In this document: piece by piece, positions 50,621 to 59,562 of the stretch
Position numbering within the stretch: the first letter of the stretch is position 1
Layout of the letters: each line of letters opens with the position of its first letter
Source: Paractinoplanes bogorensis
GTDB taxonomy: Bacteria > Actinomycetota > Actinomycetes > Mycobacteriales > Micromonosporaceae
Direction of reading: 5' to 3'
Length of the DNA stretch: 64,000 nucleotides
Assembly: GCF_018829635.1 (NCBI RefSeq)
Contig: NZ_JAHKKG010000007.1
Span: forward strand, 434,001 to 498,000
Program-made: the position numbers and the translations under genes
Notes under the pieces: generated by a model
The model's database searches: none
Told to the model about the DNA's origin: nothing
The model's input: the letters and a program-made list of their open reading frames with translations, nothing else

Positions 50621-53298
50621 AGACGGCGGAGATCAAGCGGCGCTATCTGGCGCATTTCGAGGCCAACGGGCACACGGTCGTGCCGAGTGCCCCGCTGCCG
50701 GCCATCGACGACCCCAACCTGCTGTTCATCAACGCCGGCATGGTGCAGTTCGTGCCCTACTTCCTGGGCCAGCGCACCCCGGCGTTCAAGCGTGCGGTCA
50801 GCGTGCAGAAGTGCATCCGCACGCCGGACATCGACGAGGTCGGCAAGACGTCGCGGCATGGCACGTTCTTCCAGATGAACGGCAACTTCTCGTTCGGTGA
50901 CTACTTCAAAGAGGGCGCGATCAAGCTCGCCTGGGAGTTGTCGACCAATCCGATCGAGCAGGGCGGCTTCGGGCTCGACCCGGAGCGCATCTGGCCGACC
51001 GTCTATCTCGACGACGACGAGGCGTTCGCGCTCTGGAAGGCGATCGGGGTCCCCGAGTCGCGGATCGTGCGCCGCGGCAAGAAGGACAACTACTGGTCGA
51101 TGGGCATCCCGGGCCCGGCCGGTCCGTGTTCCGAGCTGTTCTACGACCGTGGCCCCGACTACGGCAGGGACGGCGGCCCCGAGGTCGACGAGGACCGGTT
51201 CATGGAGTTCTGGAACCTGGTCTTCATGCAGTACGAGATCACCGACGTGAAGTCGAAGTCGGAGTTCACGGTCGTCGGTGACCTGCCGCAGCAGAACATC
51301 GACACCGGCATGGGCCTCGAGCGGGTCGCGTCGCTGCTGCAGGGCGTGGACAATCTGTACGAGATCGACGAGGTGCGGCCGATCCTGGCCCGCGCGGCCG
51401 AGATGACCGGCAAGAAGTACGGCGCGAAGTCCGGCCACGTGGCGGGTGAGTCGCACCCCGACGACGTCCGGCTGCGGGTGATCGCCGACCACGTGCGGAC
51501 CGCGCTGATGCTGATCGGCGACGGCATCACGCCCAGCAACGAGGGTCGCGGTTACGTGCTGCGCCGGATCATGCGCCGCGCGATCCGGGCCATCCGGCTG
51601 CTCGGCTGGCAGGAGCCGGCGCTGCCCGAGCTGCTGCCGGTGGCGCGGGACTGCATGGCGCCGTCCTACCCCGAGCTGGCCGAGGAGTTCGGGCGGATCT
51701 CCACGTACGCGTACGCGGAAGAGGACGCGTTCCTCTCCACGCTGCGTGCGGGCACGACGATCCTCGACACCGCTCTTTCGGCGGCGAAGAAGGCGGGCGG
51801 CACCAAACTCAGCGGCGACCAGGCGTTCCAGCTGCACGACACGTACGGCTTCCCGATCGACCTGACCCTCGAGATCGCGCAGGAGCAGGGCCTCGAGGTC
51901 GACCAGGAGGGCTTCCGCCGGCTCATGGCCGACCAGCGGACCCGTGCCAAGGCGGACGCGGCGGCCCGCAAGACCGGTCACGCCGACCTGTCGGCCTACC
52001 GCAGCGCGCTCGACGAGGGCGGCCCGGTCGAGTTCACCGGCTATCAGGAGGTCTCCCGCGAGTCGCGGGTGCGGGCCCTGATCGGTGACCAGGGCCGGAT
52101 CGAGGTGGCCGGCGAGGGCGACTTCGTCGAGCTGGTGCTCGACACCACCCCGTTCTACGCCGAAGGCGGTGGCCAGCAGGCGGACACCGGCCTGATCAAC
52201 GTGGGCGGGGGCCGGGTCGAGATCGTCGACGTCCAGCAGCCTCTGCCCGGCCTGATCGTGCACAAGGCGCGGGTCGTGTCGGGCGAGGTCCGTACGGGAG
52301 AAGCGGGTTTTGCCGAGATCGACGTGACCCGCCGCAAGGCGATCTCGCGCTCGCACACCGCGACCCACCTGATCCACCAGACCATGCGGGCGTTCCTCGG
52401 TGAGTCGGCGACCCAGGCGGGCTCGCTGAACGCGCCGGGCCGGCTGCGGTTCGACTTCAACACGCCCGGGGCCGTCTCGCCCGCGGTGCTGCACGACGTC
52501 GAGCAGCAGGTCAACGAGGTGCTGCTGCGTGACCTCGAGGTCCACGCGTTCATCACCTCCCAGACCGAGGCGCGCCGGTTGGGCGCGATGGCGCTGTTCG
52601 GAGAGAAGTACGGCGATGAGGTCCGTGTGGTTGAAGTCGGCGACTACGCGCGTGAACTCTGCGGTGGCACGCACGTGGCCCGCTCGGGTCAGCTCGGCCT
52701 CGTCAAGATCCTCAACGAGCAGTCGATCGGTTCCGGCGTACGCCGCGTGGAGGCCCTCGTCGGCATCGACGCGTTCGGCTTCCTGGCCAAGGAACACCTG
52801 CTCGTGTCGCGTCTGGCCGAGATGTTCCGGGTGCCGGGCGACCAGGTCGCCGACCGGGTCGAGCAGACGGTGACCGCGCTGCGCGACGCCGAGAAGGAGC
52901 TCGAGAAGCTGCGGGCGCAGATGGTGCTCGGCGGCGCGTCGACGCTGGCGGCGCAGGCCAAGGACCTGCGCGGCGTGGCCTTCGTCGGCACCGAGGCGCC
53001 CGAGGGCGCGGCCGGCAACGACGTGCGTACGCTGGCCCAGGAGATTCGCGGCAAGATCGACGCGGCTCGTCCCGCGGTTGTCGCGGTGGCGGCCCGCTCG
53101 AACGGCAAGGCGTCGCTGATCGTGGCGATCAACTCGGCGGCCAAGGGTCGCGGGCTCTCGGCGGCCGATCTGGTCAAGGGCGCGCTCTCGGGCCGAGGCG
53201 GGGGCAACGCCGATCTGGCGCAGGGTGGCGGCGTCCCGGCCGACCAGGTTCCCGCGCTGCTCGCGGCGGTCGAGACCGCGGTCGCGGAAGCCGCCTGA
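50617..53298 (+). CDS. alaS: Alanine--tRNA ligase
   Basis: AlaRS charges tRNA-Ala and edits mischarged Ser and Gly. The 893-aa protein has the class II catalytic core (NLLFINAGMVQFVPYFLG; KTSRHGTFFQMNGNFSFGDYFK), a tRNA-recognition domain, the editing domain with zinc motif HTATHLIHQT...CGGTHV, and the C-Ala domain ending in GRGGGNADLAQGGG. All domains are full length. It is coupled to the preceding small gene. The ruvX-mltG pair follows after 63 bp. Confidence 0.98.
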   Translation: MKTAEIKRRYLAHFEANGHTVVPSAPLPAIDDPNLLFINAGMVQFVPYFLGQRTPAFKRAVSVQKCIRTPDIDEVGKTSRHGTFFQMNGNFSFGDYFKEGAIKLAWELSTNPIEQGGFGLDPERIWPTVYLDDDEAFALWKAIGVPESRIVRRGKKDNYWSMGIPGPAGPCSELFYDRGPDYGRDGGPEVDEDRFMEFWNLVFMQYEITDVKSKSEFTVVGDLPQQNIDTGMGLERVASLLQGVDNLYEIDEVRPILARAAEMTGKKYGAKSGHVAGESHPDDVRLRVIADHVRTALMLIGDGITPSNEGRGYVLRRIMRRAIRAIRLLGWQEPALPELLPVARDCMAPSYPELAEEFGRISTYAYAEEDAFLSTLRAGTTILDTALSAAKKAGGTKLSGDQAFQLHDTYGFPIDLTLEIAQEQGLEVDQEGFRRLMADQRTRAKADAAARKTGHADLSAYRSALDEGGPVEFTGYQEVSRESRVRALIGDQGRIEVAGEGDFVELVLDTTPFYAEGGGQQADTGLINVGGGRVEIVDVQQPLPGLIVHKARVVSGEVRTGEAGFAEIDVTRRKAISRSHTATHLIHQTMRAFLGESATQAGSLNAPGRLRFDFNTPGAVSPAVLHDVEQQVNEVLLRDLEVHAFITSQTEARRLGAMALFGEKYGDEVRVVEVGDYARELCGGTHVARSGQLGLVKILNEQSIGSGVRRVEALVGIDAFGFLAKEHLLVSRLAEMFRVPGDQVADRVEQTVTALRDAEKELEKLRAQMVLGGASTLAAQAKDLRGVAFVGTEAPEGAAGNDVRTLAQEIRGKIDAARPAVVAVAARSNGKASLIVAINSAAKGRGLSAADLVKGALSGRGGGNADLAQGGGVPADQVPALLAAVETAVAEAA

Positions 53299-53361
53299 GA
53301 ACGAACGTTAAGGCCGTCTTAGATCCGGTGGTGAGGCGGCTGAACAGGGGAGGGTGGCCGG

Positions 53362-53820
53362 ATGAGCGCGCTGTCGCGGGGTAGGCGACTGGGCGTCGAT
53401 GTAGGTAAGGTGCGCGTCGGGGTCGCCATCAGCGATCCTGACGGGATCCTGGCCACCCCCCTGGTCACGGTGCCCCGTGACATGGGTGCGGCAGATGACG
53501 CCGTGCCTAGCGATATGGCAGAGCTCTTCCGCCTCGTGGGGGAACACGAGGTGGTGCAGATCGTGGTGGGGCTTCCGGTACGCCTGAACGGTGCCGAGGG
53601 ACCCGCCGCCATCGACATTCGTACGTACGCCGGACGACTGGCGCAGACGGTCGGAGAGGTGCCGATCGTTCTGGCGGACGAACGGATGTCGACCGTCGTC
53701 GCAACCCGTAGGCTGGCCGAACGTGGCGTCCGAGGGAAGCGCCAACGCGCGGTTGTCGACCAGGCGGCCGCGGTGGAGATCCTGCAGAGCTGGCTGGACG
53801 CGCAGCGGAGGCAGAGATGA
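53362..53820 (+). CDS. ruvX: RuvX/YqgF-family RNase H-like nuclease
   Basis: RuvX/YqgF is a RuvC-like nuclease fold protein implicated in 16S rRNA 5-prime maturation and in Holliday-junction resolution. The 152-aa protein has the first acidic motif LGVDVGKVRVGVAISD, VVGLPVRLNGAEG, VLADERMSTVVATR and the final acidic residue in AVVDQAAAVEILQ. The stop overlaps the mltG start (ATGA). Position after alaS is standard. Confidence 0.92.
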   Translation: MSALSRGRRLGVDVGKVRVGVAISDPDGILATPLVTVPRDMGAADDAVPSDMAELFRLVGEHEVVQIVVGLPVRLNGAEGPAAIDIRTYAGRLAQTVGEVPIVLADERMSTVVATRRLAERGVRGKRQRAVVDQAAAVEILQSWLDAQRRQR

Positions 53821-55019
53821 TCGACGAGCTGGACCTGGCTTTCGACGAGCACGCCGACAAGACGAAACCCCGGCACCGCCGGGGCCGTGGCGGCAAGAAG
53901 GGCTCGGGTAAGTCCGGCATCGCCTTTTTGATGGCTTTTGTCCTGCTGGCCGTCCTCGGCGGTGGCGCCTTCTTCGGCTACAACAAGGTCAAGGGTTTCT
54001 TCACCGCCGCCGACTACGACGGCACCGGCGGTGAAGCCGTCGCGGTGACGATCGAGAAGAACGCGACCCTCACCGAGATCGGCAACACCCTGGTCGACTC
54101 CGACGTCGTCAAGAGCACCAAGGCGTTCGTGAACGCGGCCGACGCCAACCCCAAAGGCAAGAACATCCAGTCCGGCACGTACAACCTGAAGAAGCAGATG
54201 TCGGCCGAGAGCGCCGTGACCCTGCTGCTCGACCCCAAGTCGCGGGTCGTCCGAGGGGTCACGTTCCGCGAGGGCCTCACGATGATGCAGACGTTCACGC
54301 TGCTCTCCAAGGCCACCAAGATCCCCGAGCAGGACTTCGTCGAGGCGGCCAAGGACCCGATCGCCCTGGGCGTGCCCGACTACTTCTTCAACCGGCGCGA
54401 CGGCAAGACGGCCAAGAAGTCGGTCGAGGGCTTCCTGTTCCCCGACACGTACGAGTTCGACCCCAAGATGGACGCCAAGGCGATCCTCGAGGTGATGGTC
54501 GGACGGTTCGTCGACACGGTCACCGAGCTCGGATTCGTCGACGACGTGCAGAAGAACCTCTCGGTCTCGCCGTTCGAGGCGCTGATCGTGGCGTCGCTGG
54601 CCGAGGCCGAGTCGGGCGTACCGAAAGACCTGCCCAAGATCGCCCGGGTCGCCTACAACCGCACGTACAAGCAGAAGCCGGCCATGCCGCTGCAGTTCGA
54701 CGTGACGGCCAACTACTGGCTGCAGCTCAAGGGCAGCGCGGCCAAGCACTCCGGCCAGCTGTCGCCGCAGGAGCTGAACGACCCGAAGAACCCGTACAAC
54801 TCGGTGAGCCAGGCCGGTCTGCCCCCGGGCCCGATCGACAACCCGGGCAAGGCCGCGCTCGAGGGTGCGATGAAGCCGGCCAGCGGACCGTGGCTGTTCT
54901 TCGTGGCCGTCGACAAGGCCGGCAACTCGGCCTTCGCGGTCACCGACGCCGAACACGAGAACAACATCGACAAGGCGTGTGCGAACGGCATCGACCTCAA
55001 CTGCGCCAACAGGAAGTAG
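53817..55019 (+). CDS. mltG: Endolytic transglycosylase MltG
   Basis: MltG cuts nascent peptidoglycan strands and so ends glycan polymerisation. The 400-aa protein has a cytoplasmic basic N-terminus, one membrane helix (GIAFLMAFVLLAVLGGGAFFGY), a LysM-like YceG segment and the catalytic domain with Glu in EALIVASLAEAESG, FPDTYEF and MPLQFDVTANY, PYNSVSQAGLPPGPIDNPG. It is coupled to ruvX. The aroE -10 box overlaps its stop. Confidence 0.94.
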   Translation: MIDELDLAFDEHADKTKPRHRRGRGGKKGSGKSGIAFLMAFVLLAVLGGGAFFGYNKVKGFFTAADYDGTGGEAVAVTIEKNATLTEIGNTLVDSDVVKSTKAFVNAADANPKGKNIQSGTYNLKKQMSAESAVTLLLDPKSRVVRGVTFREGLTMMQTFTLLSKATKIPEQDFVEAAKDPIALGVPDYFFNRRDGKTAKKSVEGFLFPDTYEFDPKMDAKAILEVMVGRFVDTVTELGFVDDVQKNLSVSPFEALIVASLAEAESGVPKDLPKIARVAYNRTYKQKPAMPLQFDVTANYWLQLKGSAAKHSGQLSPQELNDPKNPYNSVSQAGLPPGPIDNPGKAALEGAMKPASGPWLFFVAVDKAGNSAFAVTDAEHENNIDKACANGIDLNCANRK

Positions 55020-55022
55020 CCT
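55017..55022 (+). promoter_or_regulatory. Leaderless-type -10 of aroE overlapping mltG stop
   Basis: TAGCCT begins with the TAG stop of mltG and ends 7 nt before GTG 55030. It suggests that aroE has its own leaderless start in addition to read-through. Confidence 0.45.
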
Positions 55023-55029
55023 GTCCCGC

Positions 55030-55860
55030 GTGACCAGCTCGTCCCGCCGCGCCGCCGTGTGCGGAAAGCCCATCGCGCACTCGTTGTCGCCGGTGATCCA
55101 CAACGCCGGTTTCGCGGCGGCAGGCTTGACCGGCTGGAGTTACACGAGGTTCGAGTGCGACGAGGCGGGCCTGGCCGGCCTGGTCGACGGCCTCGGCCCC
55201 GAGTGGGCCGGGCTGTCGCTGACCATGCCGCTCAAGGAAGAGGGGCTGCGCCTGGCCGCGGTGGCGACCCCGGTCGCGGTGGCGGTCGGTGCGGCCAACA
55301 CGCTCGTACGCCGTGACGACGGCTGGCACGCCGACAACACCGACGTGGCCGGCATGGTGCGGGTGCTGCGTGACGCCGGCCTCAAGCCCGCCCCCTCGGT
55401 CACGGTGCTCGGCGGCGGGGGGACGGCTCGAGCCGCCTTGGCCGCGGCCGCCCAGCTCGGCTCCTCGGCGGTGACGGTCGTGACCCGGCGTCCGGCGGCG
55501 TTGGCGGCGCTGGCCCCGGCCGCGGATGCCCTCGGGATCACCTTGCTCGGCGGCGCGTGGGAGTCGGCGCCGGACGTCCTCCAGGCCGACGCGGTCATCT
55601 CCACGGTGCCCAAGGGCGCGGCCGACCACCTGGCCGGTCAGGTGTCGTGGCGTGACGGCACGGTGCTGTTCGACGCCATCTACGACCCGTGGCCGACGCC
55701 TCTTGCGGCTGACGCGCAGACTCACGGCGTACCGGTGCTGTCCGGTCTTGATCTTCTGTTGGCGCAGGCGCTGAGCCAGTTCGAACAGTTCACCGGCGTC
55801 GTGCCGGCCCCCGAGGCCGCGATGCGCGACGCGTTGTTCACAGCGGCGGCCGCCCGCTAG
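55030..55860 (+). CDS. aroE: Shikimate dehydrogenase
   Basis: AroE reduces 3-dehydroshikimate to shikimate with NADPH. The 276-aa protein has AVCGKPIAHSLSPVIHNAGF (substrate Ser pair), LTMPLKEE (catalytic Lys), NTDVAGMVRVL, the NADP loop VLGGGGTARAAL and GLDLLLAQALSQFE at the C-terminus. GTG 55030 is the natural start; the frame extends back into mltG. It is the first of the clustered shikimate genes. Confidence 0.94.
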   Translation: MTSSSRRAAVCGKPIAHSLSPVIHNAGFAAAGLTGWSYTRFECDEAGLAGLVDGLGPEWAGLSLTMPLKEEGLRLAAVATPVAVAVGAANTLVRRDDGWHADNTDVAGMVRVLRDAGLKPAPSVTVLGGGGTARAALAAAAQLGSSAVTVVTRRPAALAALAPAADALGITLLGGAWESAPDVLQADAVISTVPKGAADHLAGQVSWRDGTVLFDAIYDPWPTPLAADAQTHGVPVLSGLDLLLAQALSQFEQFTGVVPAPEAAMRDALFTAAAAR

Positions 55861-55865
55861 GCGCC

Positions 55866-55874
55866 TGTGGATAA
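55866..55874 (+). other. Single DnaA-box-like nonamer in aroE-aroC gap
   Basis: TGTGGATAA is the exact complement of the classical DnaA box TTATCCACA. It stands alone 6 bp after aroE. A CATCCCC/GGGGATG inverted repeat (55913-55943) with G-rich spacing follows. It is not an origin by itself, but it could titrate or be regulated by DnaA. Confidence 0.35.
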
Positions 55875-56053
55875 CTAGGTTCGCTCGGCTTGACACGGCG
55901 TAAATTCCCCCTCATCCCCCGAGGCGGGTGGGGGCTGGGGATGGCTGCTCGCGGCGATCTTGAAAGACGTGATCTGCGCCGTGCGGCGTCCGGCAGGCGG
56001 GATGACGGCGGGGGTGCGACGGGCCGCATCCGGGACGTGCCAAAATGTGACCC

Positions 56054-57232
56054 GTGTTGCGCTGGCTTACCGCAGGTGAATCGCACGGACCGGCGCTCGT
56101 TGCGCTCCTTGAAGGAGTCCCCGCGGGGGTTGAAGTGACGAGCACGGAGATCGGGCGCGATCTCGCGCGCCGTCGTCTCGGCTACGGCCGCGGCGCCCGG
56201 ATGAAGTTCGAGCAGGACGTCGTCGAGATCGTCGGCGGCATCCGGCACGGCCTCACGCTGGGCAGCCCGGTCGCGATCCGGGTGGCCAACTCCGAGTGGC
56301 CCAAGTGGGAGACCGTGATGGCGGCCGACCCGGTCGACGAGGCGGTGCTGGCCGAGCAGTCGCGCAACGCGCCGCTGACCCGCCCGCGCCCGGGCCACGC
56401 CGACCTGGCCGGCATGCAGAAGTACGGGCACACCGACGCCCGGCCGATCCTCGAGCGGGCCAGCGCCCGCGAGACGGCCGCCCGCGTCGCCGTCGGCGTG
56501 GTGGCCAAGGCCATGATCAAGCAGGCGCTCGGCATCGAGATCGTCTCGCACGTGATCGAGCTGGGTTCGGTCGCGGCCAAGAGCGGCCTGATCCCCACCC
56601 CTTCCGATTTTGATCGCATCGACGCCGACCCGTTGCGCTGCCTCGACCCCGAGGCCTCCGCGCGGATGGTGGCCGAGGTCGACGCGGCCAAGAGCGACGC
56701 CGACACACTGGGCGGCATCGTCGAGGTGCTGGCCTACAACGTGCCGCCGGGCCTGGGCTCGCACGTGCAGTGGGACCGCAAGCTCGACTCCCGGCTGGCC
56801 GCCGCGCTCATGTCGATCCAGTCGGTCAAGGGCGTCGAGATCGGTGACGGTTTCACGCAGGCCCGCTCGCGCGGCTCGGTGGCCCACGACGAGATCATCC
56901 CGACCGAGAACGGCGTCAAGCGCGTCACCGACCGGGCCGGCGGGCTCGAGGGCGGCATCACCAACGGCGAGCCGCTGCGGGTGCGGGCCGCGCTCAAGCC
57001 GATCTCGTCGCTCAACCGGGCGCTCCAGACGATCGACATCACCACCGGCGAGGCCACCACGGCGATCAACCAGCGCTCCGACGTGGTAGCCGTGCCGGCC
57101 GGGGCGATCGTGGCCGAGGCCATGGTGGCGCTCGTGCTGGCCGAGGCCGCGGTCGAGAAGTTCGGCGGCGACTCGGTGGCCGAGATCCGCCGCAACCTGC
57201 AGGGCTACCTCGACACCCTGGTCATCCGCTGA
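56054..57232 (+). CDS. aroC: Chorismate synthase
   Basis: AroC makes chorismate from EPSP using reduced FMN. The 392-aa protein has MLRWLTAGESHGPALVALLEGVPAGV, RRLGYGRGARMKFEQD, RPRPGHADLAGMQKYGHTDAR, ERASARETAARVAVGVVAKA, GSHVQWDRKLD and the late NQRSDVVAVPAGAIVAEAMVALV, all AroC signatures. GTG 56054 is the start. About 190 bp separate it from aroE. The stop overlaps the aroK start by one base (TGATG). Confidence 0.96.
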   Translation: MLRWLTAGESHGPALVALLEGVPAGVEVTSTEIGRDLARRRLGYGRGARMKFEQDVVEIVGGIRHGLTLGSPVAIRVANSEWPKWETVMAADPVDEAVLAEQSRNAPLTRPRPGHADLAGMQKYGHTDARPILERASARETAARVAVGVVAKAMIKQALGIEIVSHVIELGSVAAKSGLIPTPSDFDRIDADPLRCLDPEASARMVAEVDAAKSDADTLGGIVEVLAYNVPPGLGSHVQWDRKLDSRLAAALMSIQSVKGVEIGDGFTQARSRGSVAHDEIIPTENGVKRVTDRAGGLEGGITNGEPLRVRAALKPISSLNRALQTIDITTGEATTAINQRSDVVAVPAGAIVAEAMVALVLAEAAVEKFGGDSVAEIRRNLQGYLDTLVIR

Positions 57233-57735
57233 TGGCGCCGCGGGCCGTCTTCGTGGGCGCCCCCGGCGCCGGCAAGTCGACGATCGGTGCCGCGGTGGCC
57301 CAGCTGCTCGGCGTCCCGTTCGCCGACGCCGACGCCATCATCGAGGTCGAAGCGGGCAAGCCCATCCCCGAGATCTTCATCGACGACGGGGAAGAGGCGT
57401 TCCGCGCCCTCGAACGCACAGTCATCGCTTCCGCCCTGGCTGAATACGACGGCGTGCTGGCTCTCGGCGGCGGCGCGATCCTCGACGCCGAGACCCGGTC
57501 GCTGCTGTCCAAGAACACGGTCGTCTATCTCTCGGTCGAGCTCAGCGACGCGGTCAAGCGGGTCGGGCTGGGTGCCGGGCGTCCGTTGCTGGCGATCAAC
57601 CCGCGGGCCACGCTCAAATATCTGCTCGACCAGCGCCGTCCCCTCTACGCCGAGGTGGCCACCCACACGGTCCCGACCGACGGGCGCGAGCCGGACGAGA
57701 TCGCGCGCGAGGTAGCCGGCCTGCTCGAGGGCTGA
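57232..57735 (+). CDS. aroK: Shikimate kinase
   Basis: AroK phosphorylates shikimate at O3. The 167-aa P-loop kinase has VFVGAPGAGKSTIGAAVA, FADADAIIEVEAG (shikimate-binding Asp), GEEAFRALERTVI, LALGGGAILD, and the LID region GAGRPLLAINP. It overlaps aroC by one base. The usual next gene, aroB, is displaced by 1.8 kb. Confidence 0.94.
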   Translation: MAPRAVFVGAPGAGKSTIGAAVAQLLGVPFADADAIIEVEAGKPIPEIFIDDGEEAFRALERTVIASALAEYDGVLALGGGAILDAETRSLLSKNTVVYLSVELSDAVKRVGLGAGRPLLAINPRATLKYLLDQRRPLYAEVATHTVPTDGREPDEIAREVAGLLEG

Positions 57736-57799
57736 CCCGTCGAGAGGTGTGACCGACGAGATGCCATGATCGTGGCCGGGTCGGGGCACCATCTGAACC

Positions 57800-58750
57800 A
57801 TGAGTAGAGCGGTTCGTTTCGATCAGTACGGCGACGTGGACGTCCTGCGCATCGAAGACGTCCAACGCCCCGAGCCCGCCGCCGACCAGGTCCTCGTCGA
57901 GGTGGTCGCGGCCGGCATCAACCCCGGCGAGATCTCCATCCGCTCGGGGCTGCTGCACGAGCGATGGCCCGCCACGTTCCCGTCCGGTCAGGGCAGCGAC
58001 TTCGCCGGCCGGGTGGTCGAAACCGGCGCGTCGGTCACCGAGTTCGCGATCGGCGACGAGGTGCTCGGATGGTCCGACTGGCGGTCGTCGCATGCCGACT
58101 ACGTGGTCGTCCCGGCCGGGCATCTCGTGCGCAAGCCTCTGGCCCTCGACTGGATCCGGGCCGGTGGCCTGTTCGTCGCGGGCGTCACCGCGTACGCGTC
58201 GGTCCGGGCCGTGCAGCCCAAGGAGGGCGAGACCGTCGTCGTCAGCGGTGCGGCCGGCGGTGTGGGCGCGCTGACCGTCCAGCTGGCCCGGAACACCGGC
58301 GCGCACGTGATCGGTATCGCGAGCGACGCCAACGCGAGCTGGTTGCGGAGTGTGGGCGTCACCCCGGTCCCGTACGGCGACCGGCTGGCCGACCGGTTGC
58401 GCCAGGCCGCGCCGTCGGGCATCGACGCGTTCCTGGACACGTACGGGAACGGCTATGTTGATCTTGCCGTTGATCTGGGGGTCGACCCGGCCCGGGTGAA
58501 CACGATCATCGACTACGCGGCCGCCGCCAAGGCGGGGGCCAAGGCCGAGGGCAGCTCGACGGCCAGCGACGCCGAGATCCTGGGTTTCGTGGCCGGCGAG
58601 GTGGCCTGGGGCCGGATCGTGCTGCCGGTCGCGGCCGTCTATCCGCTCGACGCCGTGCGGGACGCCTACCGCGAGCTGGGCGACCGGCACACCCGCGGCA
58701 AGATCGTGCTGTCCATGACGTTGCCCGCCGACGCCGGCCGGGTCAGCTGA
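57800..58750 (+). CDS. NADP-dependent MDR-family oxidoreductase (quinone reductase-like)
   Basis: The 316-aa zinc-independent medium-chain reductase has AVRFDQYGDVDVLRIEDV, AAGINPGEISIRSG, GQGSDFAGRVVETG and the NADP loop VVSGAAGGVGALTVQLAR. No zinc-binding Cys are seen. Substrate is not readable; related enzymes reduce quinones or enones. It starts 64 bp after aroK on the same strand and is not a shikimate-pathway enzyme, so it looks like an insertion in the aro block. Confidence 0.88.
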   Translation: MSRAVRFDQYGDVDVLRIEDVQRPEPAADQVLVEVVAAGINPGEISIRSGLLHERWPATFPSGQGSDFAGRVVETGASVTEFAIGDEVLGWSDWRSSHADYVVVPAGHLVRKPLALDWIRAGGLFVAGVTAYASVRAVQPKEGETVVVSGAAGGVGALTVQLARNTGAHVIGIASDANASWLRSVGVTPVPYGDRLADRLRQAAPSGIDAFLDTYGNGYVDLAVDLGVDPARVNTIIDYAAAAKAGAKAEGSSTASDAEILGFVAGEVAWGRIVLPVAAVYPLDAVRDAYRELGDRHTRGKIVLSMTLPADAGRVS

Positions 58751-58778
58751 CCTGCTTCCGAGATGCTCGGCGTTCGGG

Positions 58779-59495
58779 TCAGCTGGTCCGCGCTTCCAGT
58801 TGCTCGATTCGTGAGATCAAAGGCGCAAGTTCCGCCCGTACGGCGGTGAGCACCCCGGTCAGCGCGGGCGTGCCCGGTTGGGGTGCTTGGCGGCTCAGGT
58901 TCGTGCGCAGGTGGGCGTAGCCGGCAATGGCTACGGCCACCGCGCGCCGGGTCGCCTTGGCGTCGGCGCCTCGTTCGCGCAGCAGGCGGCCCGCGGCGCC
59001 GTCGGCCTCGCCCGCCAGCGCGACCAGCAGGTGCTCGCAGCCCACGTAGTTGTGCCCGAGACCGATCGACTCGCCGACGGCCGACTCCAGCGCGATCGCC
59101 GCGGGCGCGCTGAACCGGAGGCCGTCGTCGGTACGTCCCGGCTCGCTGGTGGTCGGCGCGGTGAGCGAGGACGGCGCGATGTCCATGGCGGTGAGAATCT
59201 GCAGGGCGAGGTTGTCGCCCTCGGCGAGGATGCCGTGCAGCAGGTCACCGGTCGTCACGACACCTTCCGCCCGCTCGGCGGCCAAACCGATCACGGCGAT
59301 CAGGCGCGCGGTGAAGTTCGGCAGACGTTTGGTCAGGTCGCCGGGCTCGAGGTCATCGAGGAGGGTGGCCCGGATCGCTGCGACCCGCTGCACTGACTGC
59401 TCCAGAGCACGCTGACAGATGGCCGAGACGGGCAGTCCGGCCTCGCGTACGGAATCGGCCAGATCGTCGGGCAGGTACACGTTGATTTTTGGCAT
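58779..59495 (-). CDS. CopG-like/ClpN-domain protein, candidate Clp adaptor or regulator
   Basis: The 238-aa protein begins with a segment typical of ribbon-helix-helix-like antitoxins (PKINVYLPDDLADSVREAGL, then SAICQRALEQSVQRV). Two Clp N-domain repeats follow (LPNFTARLIAVIGLAAERAE...TTGDLLHGILAEG and FSAPAAIALESAVGESIGLG...CEHLLVALAGE). A short C-terminal coiled segment (LISRIEQLEAR) ends it. There is no AAA+ part, so it is not a chaperone by itself. It may bind DNA and link to ClpC-type substrate handling (inference). It lies opposite to its neighbours, inside the aro block. Confidence 0.8.
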   Translation of the reverse strand: MPKINVYLPDDLADSVREAGLPVSAICQRALEQSVQRVAAIRATLLDDLEPGDLTKRLPNFTARLIAVIGLAAERAEGVVTTGDLLHGILAEGDNLALQILTAMDIAPSSLTAPTTSEPGRTDDGLRFSAPAAIALESAVGESIGLGHNYVGCEHLLVALAGEADGAAGRLLRERGADAKATRRAVAVAIAGYAHLRTNLSRQAPQPGTPALTGVLTAVRAELAPLISRIEQLEARTS

Positions 59496-59516
59496 GACGT
59501 CTTTGTAACCCGTCTG

Positions 59517-59555
59517 GGGGTAGAAAGATATAACCCCATTTCCCGTACGTAGGGT
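59517..59555. promoter_or_regulatory. Divergent promoter region between ClpN gene and aroB
   Basis: The AT-rich 59522-59533 is bracketed by GGGGT (59517-59521) and ACCCC (59533-59537), an inverted repeat with 11-nt spacer and a possible operator. TAGGGT (59550-59555) ends 7 nt before the aroB GTG 59563. A CGTACGGGA element (59541-59549, reverse) lies in between. The ClpN protein, with its CopG-like end, could bind here (inference). Confidence 0.45.
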
Positions 59556-59562
59556 GGCCGCT

